From assembly GCA_026390135.1 (NCBI GenBank), contig JAPLGN010000021.1, positions 1 to 48,825 of the forward strand: 48,825 nucleotides of DNA, read 5' to 3'. How positions within the stretch are numbered: the stretch's first letter is position 1; every line of letters starts with the position of its first letter. Below the pieces are notes generated by a model. The model worked only from the letters and a program-made list of their open reading frames with translations, searched no databases and had not been told where the DNA came from. Source of the DNA: Campylobacterales bacterium. Lineage in GTDB: Bacteria; Campylobacterota; Campylobacteria; Campylobacterales; Sulfurimonadaceae. The translations under genes and the position numbers were made by a program. Positions 42,972 to 48,825 of this stretch are shown here, piece after piece.

Positions 42972-43514
42972 ATGATGAAATTCATTTCATTAATAGTTCT
43001 CTTTGTATGTGCATCATTAGCCGATAATACAAGTAATCAAATGAGTCCAAAACAACTTTATGTTTTACAAACAGTTCGAGACGTCGCCAAAACGATTCCT
43101 GATAAACATGGTCAAACCTATGAGAATACAGTAAGTGCCATCTGTATTACTGAAAGCAGTGCAGGTAAAAATACTATAGGTGATTTTCACAATAAAAAAT
43201 CATTTACTAAAGCCTCCCTTGGGCCAATGCAAGTTCGTGTATCAACGGCTAGACACGTTTCACAAAACTTTAAAGCACTCAGCTGGCTTAATAAACTTAG
43301 CGACATTCAACTTGCAGCACGACTTTTGGGTGATACACGCTTATCAGCAAAAGTGGCAACCTATTATGTAGTATTGCTTCACAACAGCCGTAGAAACTCT
43401 TTTAATGCTGTCAGTGGCTACAATGGAGGAATGGTTAATCATAAATACTACGATAAAATTATGCAAAATAAAGCCGTTATTGCTCAACTCGTCTCTTCTG
43501 GAAAACTCTCTTAA
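42972..43514 (+). CDS. lytic transglycosylase (SLT)-like exported protein
   Basis: A 180-residue protein with a signal peptide (1-17). The SLT fold features are Glu61 in ICITESSAGKN, GPMQVRVSTARHV (84-96) and the SGYNGG motif near the C-terminus, where the family usually has YNaG. It is probably a periplasmic peptidoglycan-cleaving enzyme, smaller than housekeeping transglycosylases. A near-perfect Shine-Dalgarno AAGGAGGT stands before two ATG codons, indicating strong translation. It is transcribed ahead of flagellar export genes, so a role in flagellar passage through the wall is possible. Confidence 0.78.
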   Translation: MMKFISLIVLFVCASLADNTSNQMSPKQLYVLQTVRDVAKTIPDKHGQTYENTVSAICITESSAGKNTIGDFHNKKSFTKASLGPMQVRVSTARHVSQNFKALSWLNKLSDIQLAARLLGDTRLSAKVATYYVVLLHNSRRNSFNAVSGYNGGMVNHKYYDKIMQNKAVIAQLVSSGKLS

Positions 43515-43522
43515 AAATTCGC

Positions 43523-43528
43523 TATAAT
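43523..43528 (+). promoter_or_regulatory. -10 box of the small membrane protein-fliK-fhlB string
   Basis: TATAAT in TTCGCTATAATATTCCC. An inverted repeat TCCCAT-N5-ATGGGA (43531-43547) spans the expected start of transcription and touches the ribosome-binding GGGAG. Confidence 0.5.
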
Positions 43529-43555
43529 ATTCCCATATTTGATGGGAGTCTATAA

Positions 43556-43765
43556 ATGGATGATTATAAACTTAAACTGATTCTTGCAGGACTTGGCGGA
43601 TTAGTTTTTGGTCTAATCTTTATATTATTGGCTTTTGTTCTCCCTCTTAAAGATAATAGTGTCAATACAGAGTTGCAAGCTAAACATACTCTCGAAAAGA
43701 TCTCAAAAGGGATTAAAGAAGGTCAGCTTCGACCTCCCCCAAAAGACCAAAGCAATCATGAATGA
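43556..43765 (+). CDS. small membrane protein of unknown function
   Basis: A 69-residue single-span membrane protein: helix about 8-31, then a periplasmic or cytoplasmic tail rich in charged residues and prolines (RPPPKDQ). No family recognised. GGGAG lies well before the ATG. Its stop overlaps the start of the FliK-like gene (ATGA), so it belongs to the flagellar export string. Confidence 0.7.
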   Translation: MDDYKLKLILAGLGGLVFGLIFILLAFVLPLKDNSVNTELQAKHTLEKISKGIKEGQLRPPPKDQSNHE

Positions 43766-44715
43766 TTAGCCCCTCGACCCATTCCAAACTTTCACTCTTA
43801 CTCCCAAACCAAAATAAAGTACTCACCGAAATCATCAAACACGCATCCCCTGAACAATTAACCCATTTGCAGGAAAAAAGCACTCTTAAATCTTTTTTAG
43901 GATCACTTTTTCACGATACACTCACCAATACTAAATCCGATTCGATACTCCTCGATATGCTCAAAAGCAATCCCTCATTTAAAAATATGGGGAATTTCAC
44001 CGATAATCTCAAAACTCTGCTAACGTTATTAAAAGAAGAACCTTCCCTCTTACCAAAACTCGTTAAGCTCGAGAGCTTTATAGAATCTATTCAGACCATA
44101 AATGTCCCTATGTTAAAAGAAAAAATTGTAAATTCCGGTATTTTTATGGAATCTAAAATAGCTTCCTTAGCAGATGCGTCACTCCAAGAGATAGAACAGA
44201 GTATAGGACGCGATGTCAAATCCAATCTTTTAGCTCTTAAATTTGACCTAGAAAAACTGGATTTACCCAATAATGAAGCACTCCAAACTCACGTCGATCA
44301 ACTTATCACGAACATTGACTATCATCAGCTTCTTTCGCACCTAAGTTGCGCTAATTCGCTTTATTTTCCATTTAGCTGGGATCAGCTTCAAGAGGGAAGT
44401 GTTACTTTTAAAAAAGCCAAAGGAAAAAAGTTTTACTGTGAGATCAATCTAATGCTCAAAGAATACGGTGAAATTGACCTGATGATGGGGCTTTATGAGG
44501 AAAATCAACTCGAAATCCAAATACACACCGAAAATACTTCCTTAAAAATACTGATTCAAACCCATCTTGAACTTTTACGGACGCTGCTCATCGATGCAGG
44601 AATCACATTGCGCATCATTCGTGTCCATGAGACTAAAGATTTCCAAAACCCATCCGCAACAGCTTATGCGTCTGAAACAACGGACAGCCATTTTGGGTTT
44701 GAGGCACTTGGATGA
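43762..44715 (+). CDS. FliK-like flagellar hook-length control domain protein
   Basis: A 317-residue protein. The N-terminal 190 residues are helical and variable. The C-terminal part (about 195-290) shows the FliK C-domain pattern SLYFPFSWDQLQEGSVTF, with repeated beta strands (YCEINLMLKEYGEIDLMMGLY) and a following helix. FliK measures hook length and switches the export gate through FlhB. The next gene encodes an FlhB-like C-domain, which supports this call. A second, longer FliK elsewhere in the genome is possible. Confidence 0.72.
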   Translation: MISPSTHSKLSLLLPNQNKVLTEIIKHASPEQLTHLQEKSTLKSFLGSLFHDTLTNTKSDSILLDMLKSNPSFKNMGNFTDNLKTLLTLLKEEPSLLPKLVKLESFIESIQTINVPMLKEKIVNSGIFMESKIASLADASLQEIEQSIGRDVKSNLLALKFDLEKLDLPNNEALQTHVDQLITNIDYHQLLSHLSCANSLYFPFSWDQLQEGSVTFKKAKGKKFYCEINLMLKEYGEIDLMMGLYEENQLEIQIHTENTSLKILIQTHLELLRTLLIDAGITLRIIRVHETKDFQNPSATAYASETTDSHFGFEALG

Positions 44716-44966
44716 AAAAGGCTGTCGCTCTTAGCTATGATAAAATAAAAGACAGAGCCCCAAAAGTCATTGCGAAAGGGAAAGGAGATACGGCTGAAAC
44801 CATCATAAAAATTGCTCAGCTTCATAATCTGCCCATCACACAAGATGAGGATCTCGTAGAGTTGCTCAGTAAAGTCGAAATCGATCGTGAGATTCCCGAT
44901 AAACTCTACGTAGCCGTTGCGGAAGTATTTAAATTTCTCTATACGATTACCCATAAAGAGCCCTAG
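44712..44966 (+). CDS. FhlB-like protein (FlhB cytoplasmic-domain homologue)
   Basis: An 84-residue protein matching the cytoplasmic domain of FlhB/EscU: KAVALSYDKIKDRAPKVIAKGKGDTAETIIKIAQ, then LPITQDEDLVELLSKVEIDREIPDKLYVAVAEVF. The autocleavage NPTH motif is missing (the sequence enters at the strand after it), as in the FhlB proteins that can replace FlhB-CC. It overlaps the FliK-like gene by 4 bases (ATGA). It probably tunes export-substrate switching. Confidence 0.85.
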   Translation: MKKAVALSYDKIKDRAPKVIAKGKGDTAETIIKIAQLHNLPITQDEDLVELLSKVEIDREIPDKLYVAVAEVFKFLYTITHKEP

Positions 44967-44976
44967 AAAATTATGC

Positions 44977-44982
44977 TACACT
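44977..44982 (+). promoter_or_regulatory. -10 box of the UPF0260 gene, possible leaderless start
   Basis: TACACT in an extended form (TATGCTACACT) ends 6 bases before the ATG at 44989. There is no ribosome-binding sequence, so the message would begin at the start codon. Confidence 0.4.
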
Positions 44983-44988
44983 TTCAGC

Positions 44989-45429
44989 ATGAAAAAATAT
45001 ACAAATCCTTTTTGGGAAACCAAACAACTCAATGAACTCACCAATGAAGAATGGGAAGCGCTGTGTGATGGCTGTGGGCTATGCTGTCTGCACAAACTCC
45101 AAGATGAAGAGGTTAAAGACGCTCCTGTTTTGATGACGCGTGTCGTCTGCCGCTGTTACGATCTCCAAGCAGCAGGATGCAGTGATTATCCAAACCGACA
45201 AAAAATTGTCCCCGAGTGTACGGCGCTTACTATCAAAAGAGCTTCTGAATTTGAGTGGCTTCCACAAACCTGTGCTTACCGTTTACGCCATCATAATCTT
45301 CCGATTCCACTATGGCATCCGCTTATCACAGGAACACGTGAGAGCGTTCGACCTTATAGCGTTCATGCTCTTAATCCTGTTCTCGAAACCGAAACGATTG
45401 ATTTCGAAGATTATCTTATCCCGAATTGA
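44989..45429 (+). CDS. UPF0260 (YcgN-like) cysteine-cluster protein
   Basis: A 146-residue protein of the YcgN/YkgJ cysteine-cluster group, close to the usual family length. Cys26, Cys29, Cys32 and Cys33 in CDGCGLCCLHKL are followed by further cysteines (VVCRCYDL, GCSDYPNR, PECTAL, QTCAYR), suggesting a metal or Fe-S site. The ATG at 44989 matches family starts (FWE..L..L), while an in-frame start at 44917 would lie inside fhlB. Function unknown. It ends 3 bases from the convergent FmdE-like gene. Confidence 0.88.
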   Translation: MKKYTNPFWETKQLNELTNEEWEALCDGCGLCCLHKLQDEEVKDAPVLMTRVVCRCYDLQAAGCSDYPNRQKIVPECTALTIKRASEFEWLPQTCAYRLRHHNLPIPLWHPLITGTRESVRPYSVHALNPVLETETIDFEDYLIPN

Positions 45430-45432
45430 GAA

Positions 45433-46041
45433 TTATTGCACGGTACACGTTAGCAGTCGAGGATCGTTTCTACTGTCTATCAAAATTCGCTTGACACGAT
45501 CTTGCCATACTATTCCAAATAGTTCTCGCTGGGAAGCATCGGCTCGCGCTGATGCAATAAGAGGAAGCAGCTCACCCATACGTGGATCACTCACAACAAA
45601 AGAGGGATCGTATCTAAGATTTACACGTTCGCCGGTATCAACACGCTCTAACGCCATCTCTCCTTCTATTTGGACATCATAAAAAAGCAACTGTCGTCGA
45701 TCAAACTTTCCTGCAAGGCCATGAAAACCACCCATATCCGTTGCTCCTGTAATCATTGAAGCAACATTTGCAATCACCCCTACGACACCATCACCAAGCG
45801 TACCCTTCATTAGAACTTTAATCTCTCCACGTACAGGCATTTTATCCCCATACAGTGATTTAAGTCCCTCTTGCACCATCAAAAATGCACCGGCAACCGT
45901 TGGACACGAATGACCAGCAAGTTTTACCACGTCCCTATACGTATAGTCAATTATACCGTTACTCGCAGCTCCAAGTACCTCAGAGAGCGGATCACGCACT
46001 ATTATGGGTGCAACATCATTAAAAAAATCGGGTGTTATCAT
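45433..46041 (-). CDS. FmdE-like protein
   Basis: A 202-residue protein whose N-terminal part has VVKLAGHSCPTVAGAFLM (39-56), the H-x-C-P motif of the FmdE family (His44, Cys46), followed by the glycine-rich GDGVVGVIANVASMITGATDMGG region. FmdE was named from formylmethanofuran dehydrogenase, but many bacterial members have no methanofuran and an unknown, possibly molybdenum-related, role. AGGGAG precedes the ATG. It is alone on its transcript, with a -10 box at 46065-46070. Confidence 0.65.
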   Translation of the reverse strand: MITPDFFNDVAPIIVRDPLSEVLGAASNGIIDYTYRDVVKLAGHSCPTVAGAFLMVQEGLKSLYGDKMPVRGEIKVLMKGTLGDGVVGVIANVASMITGATDMGGFHGLAGKFDRRQLLFYDVQIEGEMALERVDTGERVNLRYDPSFVVSDPRMGELLPLIASARADASQRELFGIVWQDRVKRILIDSRNDPRLLTCTVQ

Positions 46042-46064
46042 CGTCTCTCTCCCTAAAAGAAGAG

Positions 46065-46070
46065 ATTATA
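46065..46070 (-). promoter_or_regulatory. -10 box of the FmdE-like gene
   Basis: TATAAT on the minus strand within the palindrome ATTATAAT, 24 bases before the ATG. Confidence 0.4.
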
Positions 46071-46102
46071 ATGTTTTTACATGCTTTAACCATTGACCTG
46101 CA

Positions 46103-46957
46103 TCAATCTCGTGATACAATCTGACGTAAAGCCTCTTCAAATGACGGATATAAAAATTTAAATCCATTTTTCAAAAGTTTCTCCGGATACACCTCTTTCG
46201 AATCAAGCATAACTGACGAACCTTCGCCAAAAGCAAGTTTTACAAGCCATGCAGGAAGTGTAAAGAAAATTGGGCGATGCAATACTTTTCCAATAATTTT
46301 AGTTTGAGATATATTGCTAAGGGGATGAGGCGCTGTAAAATTTATGACGCCGTTCAAATCAGCATGGTCAATTAAAAAAGCACAAGCACGAACAAGATCG
46401 TCTAAATGAATCCATGAAACGATTTGTGTTCCATCACCCATTTTACCACCCAATCCCATTTTAAAAGGGGGTAACATTTTTTGCATTGCACCGCCATCTT
46501 TACCCAACACGACTCCAAATCGCATCACACATACTCTCGTTTTCTGTGCTTCGAATGCTGCCTTTTCCCAATCCATGACCAAAGTAGCCAAAAAATCATC
46601 GGCAAAGAATTCAGAAGCTTCAGTATGCTGATGATCTCCGTCATAAATACCGACCGCAGATGCATTTATAAATGTAGAAGGAGGATTGTTACATGCAGCA
46701 ATGGCGGCTACCAGTTTATCGGTGCTTTCCAAACGACTTTGACGTAATATATTTTTATAACTCTCACTCCATCGTCCCAAAATATTGGCACCTGAGAGAT
46801 TAATGACCACATCTGCACTTTCAATCGTTTCAACAATTTTTTCAACTGAGGTATCGCTACGAATACTCAACCCAACAACCGTATCGGATCGTTTTAATAA
46901 ATAGGTACGTAATGCACTTCCAACAAATCCACTCATTCCACAAATAACAATTTTCAT
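46103..46957 (-). CDS. TIGR01777-family NAD-dependent epimerase-like protein
   Basis: A 284-residue Rossmann-fold protein of the YfcH type. The nucleotide motif GMSGFVGS is at 7-14, followed by VVINLSGANILGRWSESYK, STFINASAVGIYDGD and VSWIHLDDLVRA. The C-terminal DUF1731 region (PAWLVKLAFGEGSSVMLDSKEVYPEKL) confirms the family. Reaction unknown. AAGGG precedes the ATG, 2 bases from the diguanylate cyclase gene upstream. Confidence 0.92.
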   Translation of the reverse strand: MKIVICGMSGFVGSALRTYLLKRSDTVVGLSIRSDTSVEKIVETIESADVVINLSGANILGRWSESYKNILRQSRLESTDKLVAAIAACNNPPSTFINASAVGIYDGDHQHTEASEFFADDFLATLVMDWEKAAFEAQKTRVCVMRFGVVLGKDGGAMQKMLPPFKMGLGGKMGDGTQIVSWIHLDDLVRACAFLIDHADLNGVINFTAPHPLSNISQTKIIGKVLHRPIFFTLPAWLVKLAFGEGSSVMLDSKEVYPEKLLKNGFKFLYPSFEEALRQIVSRD

Positions 46958-46959
46958 AT

Positions 46960-48732
46960 TTAACCCTTTTGCAGTGTACTTATTTTTATAATCACTCGAT
47001 TTCTACCCTGATCTTTCGCCACATAAAGCTGATCATCTGCTTCTTTATAAAGTTGTTCATGTGTCATGATAGATTCAGGATGATACACAAAAATCCCCAT
47101 AGAGATAGTAACATACGCTGAAGCATCATTATTTTTATGCAAAATTGCTAATGCTTCGGTTTCATTTCGTATGCGATGTCCAAGATACAAATATTCTTCC
47201 TCACTCATATCCGATACTATTATTGCAAATTCTTCTCCCCCAAGTCTAAAAGCATATTCACCGCTTCGAGTAGTATAAAGCTTTAAAATTTTGGCAATGC
47301 GTATCAGAACATTATCTCCGGCTTGATGCCCATACGTATCATTATACTGCTTGAAATGATCAACATCCAACATCATCAAAGCCGTAGTGTGATTATGTCG
47401 CTTAGCACGGTTCATCTCTTCTTGAATGGTCAATATGTAATGGCGTCGATTATACAAATTGGTCATAGGATCAGTAATCGCCAATTCTTGAAGTTGTTTG
47501 GTTTTAGCTTCAATACGCTCTTCCAATGTACGATTAAGTTCTTCCAACTCACTCTTCTGAGCATTTAGGGCAATATTTGTATCATATAATTGTGTCATTT
47601 TTTGTTTGATTTCAATCGCCATTTTTTGAAACGCATGGGTAAGTAATTGCCACTCACGATCGTAGTAGCTGCTGTTAATTTCAATATCATAGTGCCCATT
47701 TGAAATCAATAAGGCATTATGGCTTAACTCTTGAATTGGTTTTACAAACGAACGCAGAGCAATAATAAGCATACCAAAGACAACCGCAACCCCAAAGAAA
47801 AATAATAAAAGCAACGATGTTGTTTGCTTGTACCATTCGTGCAGAAATTCATTTTCGTCCATTTTAACCATCATTCCACAACGAAGCTCTTTTTGATATC
47901 CCCAGGCGACAACCGAATTCTCTCCCGTTTCGTCAACAATATATTTTTGTCCGCTTTCACCACGAACGGCTTCATAGATTGGATTATCCTGAGGTAATGT
48001 TAAAAAAGTATCCGGGGGAATTTTTGTGTGACGTGTGGCAAACATATTTATAAGTTTTCCATTTTCTATAACAGCGGTAATCACTTCACCTGTTTTTCCA
48101 AGCTCACTGGAATCATTTACAACAGCTTGAATCGCTTTATTATCGATTTGGGCAGCTGAAATACCAATTATTTTTCCATTATGAATAATTGGTTCGGCGA
48201 TAAAAGCAGCATAATCATGACTTGGCTCATAAAAGTAGAAATCAGAGACATAGGGAGACCTGTTTTTGAGTGCATCTTTGAATACGCGAGCCAATTGGGA
48301 ACTGCGATAGCGACCTGTCAAAAGATTGGTATGTAAATCAGCCTCATGCTTAACCGTATAAACAATATCACCCTCCAGCGAGATTAGGAAAATATCATAA
48401 AAAGCATTCTTTTGAGCAATAATCGCTAATTTATTTCGCAAACTTTCAGGCGATTGATTCCAAAAATCTCTTTCAAAAATAGTATGATGGCGTGAAGCAA
48501 AATAAAAAAGTTCGGTTACGTTGTCTAAGGAGGTATAACGTTGCTGAACATAGTTGTCAATGGCTTCTATTTTATGATTGAGTATTGTGTAAATACGGTT
48601 TAAACCATTGTGACGGATAGTTTCACGCACCTCCCACCCGATAAATATCAAGATAGTAAAACTAAAAATAGCAATGGCACTTAACCAAATAATAGTTCGT
48701 TTAAGTACCGTCATTTTATTCGTCAAATACAT
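46960..48732 (-). CDS. Cache-HAMP-GGDEF diguanylate cyclase
   Basis: A 590-residue membrane sensor that would make cyclic di-GMP. Membrane helices at about 13-33 and 305-326 enclose a double-Cache-type periplasmic sensor. A HAMP region (about 328-375), a coiled coil (about 378-415) and a GGDEF domain follow, with DPMTNLYNRR (421-430), DVDHFKQYND (456-465) and the active-site motif GGEEF (498-502). The inhibitory site, usually RxxD five residues before GGEEF, reads RSGE (489-492), so product inhibition may be altered. The ATG at 48732 is used; an ATG six codons later is possible. Confidence 0.93.
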   Translation of the reverse strand: MYLTNKMTVLKRTIIWLSAIAIFSFTILIFIGWEVRETIRHNGLNRIYTILNHKIEAIDNYVQQRYTSLDNVTELFYFASRHHTIFERDFWNQSPESLRNKLAIIAQKNAFYDIFLISLEGDIVYTVKHEADLHTNLLTGRYRSSQLARVFKDALKNRSPYVSDFYFYEPSHDYAAFIAEPIIHNGKIIGISAAQIDNKAIQAVVNDSSELGKTGEVITAVIENGKLINMFATRHTKIPPDTFLTLPQDNPIYEAVRGESGQKYIVDETGENSVVAWGYQKELRCGMMVKMDENEFLHEWYKQTTSLLLLFFFGVAVVFGMLIIALRSFVKPIQELSHNALLISNGHYDIEINSSYYDREWQLLTHAFQKMAIEIKQKMTQLYDTNIALNAQKSELEELNRTLEERIEAKTKQLQELAITDPMTNLYNRRHYILTIQEEMNRAKRHNHTTALMMLDVDHFKQYNDTYGHQAGDNVLIRIAKILKLYTTRSGEYAFRLGGEEFAIIVSDMSEEEYLYLGHRIRNETEALAILHKNNDASAYVTISMGIFVYHPESIMTHEQLYKEADDQLYVAKDQGRNRVIIKISTLQKG

Positions 48733-48762
48733 GGATTTAACCTTTAATCGATCGACAGTTAT

Positions 48763-48768
48763 ATCATA
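48763..48768 (-). promoter_or_regulatory. -10 box of the diguanylate cyclase gene
   Basis: TATGAT on the minus strand, 31 bases before the start. The remaining bases to the window end (48769-48825) are AT-rich and show no gene. Confidence 0.35.
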
Positions 48769-48825
48769 AAGCTTTATAATATCAAAGAAGACAATTTTTA
48801 TCTATTAAAGATTTTTTTACCCTAT

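Noticed and set aside
45140-45682. 180-codon plus-strand open frame spanning the ends of the UPF0260 and FmdE-like genes
   Set aside because: It overlaps two convergent genes with recognisable motifs, and its product looks random (Arg/Ser-rich).
1-48825. Mobile elements, CRISPR arrays, prophage or defence genes
   Set aside because: No transposase, integrase, regularly spaced repeats, restriction-modification or toxin-antitoxin genes were seen; the gene content is core and syntenic.

Overview
The window is a compact, moderately AT-rich bacterial chromosome segment. It almost certainly comes from a sulfur-oxidising member of the Campylobacterota (Sulfuricurvum/Sulfurimonas-like); this is inferred from gene content and order, not from a marker gene. 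Supporting signs are a Tat-exported flavocytochrome c/sulfide:quinone-type flavoprotein, several exported DsrE and rhodanese proteins, and gene orders recalled from Campylobacter jejuni: nadE-lpxK-thrC, rny-5FTHF ligase-tlpA-ftsY-radA, and fliL-acpS. No rRNA, tRNA, CRISPR array, insertion sequence, phage gene or replication origin was found. No stretch longer than 300 bases lacks a gene.

Layout. 1-4843: truncated sulfide dehydrogenase flavoprotein, a dihydroorotase homologue that has lost its metal ligands, a monohaem cytochrome c, lpxB and a membrane protein. 4844-15808: a two-armed locus centred on an ArsR-type regulator. The left arm holds exported DsrE, exported rhodanese, cytoplasmic DsrE, DsbD and an exported thioredoxin-like protein. 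The right arm holds the regulator, an outer-membrane porin, a DUF3147 membrane protein, YyaL, PPK2 and a SulP-STAS-cNMP fusion transporter. Two copies of an 18-bp near-palindrome (ATTAG-N8-CTAAT) sit in the two promoter regions of the left arm, one of them shared with the regulator. 15831-21909: thrC, argB, lpxK, a DegT-family protein without the PLP lysine, nadE and a DUF455 protein. 21954-25316: MBL hydrolase, thioesterase, cmoB, a cation diffusion facilitator and a CZB zinc-binding protein.

25421-33820: RNase Y, 5-formyl-THF cyclo-ligase (overlapping rny by 89 bp), TlpA-like lipoprotein, ftsY, radA, a cysteine-rich small protein, beta-carbonic anhydrase, MlaE permease, fliL, acpS and a PhnA-like protein. 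33857-38486 (minus): one gene string of molybdopterin oxidoreductase, argD, MidA-type methyltransferase, ankyrin protein and ThiS. 38612-42713: CheV, a biotin-dependent carboxylase/decarboxylase subunit with an unusual His-triad repeat protein upstream, inorganic pyrophosphatase and a membrane protein. 42972-45429: SLT-like protein, small membrane protein, FliK-like and FhlB-like flagellar export genes and a UPF0260 protein. 45433-48732 (minus): FmdE-like protein, TIGR01777 epimerase and a Cache-HAMP-GGDEF diguanylate cyclase.

Most of the window is core metabolism, envelope biogenesis and motility. The best candidate for an undescribed system is the ArsR-centred bidirectional thiol/persulfide locus with its repeated operator. 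Next come the lysine-less DegT protein beside lpxK, the His-triad repeat protein beside the biotin carboxylase subunit, and the degenerate dihydroorotase. All functional statements are homology recognised by eye; no search was run.
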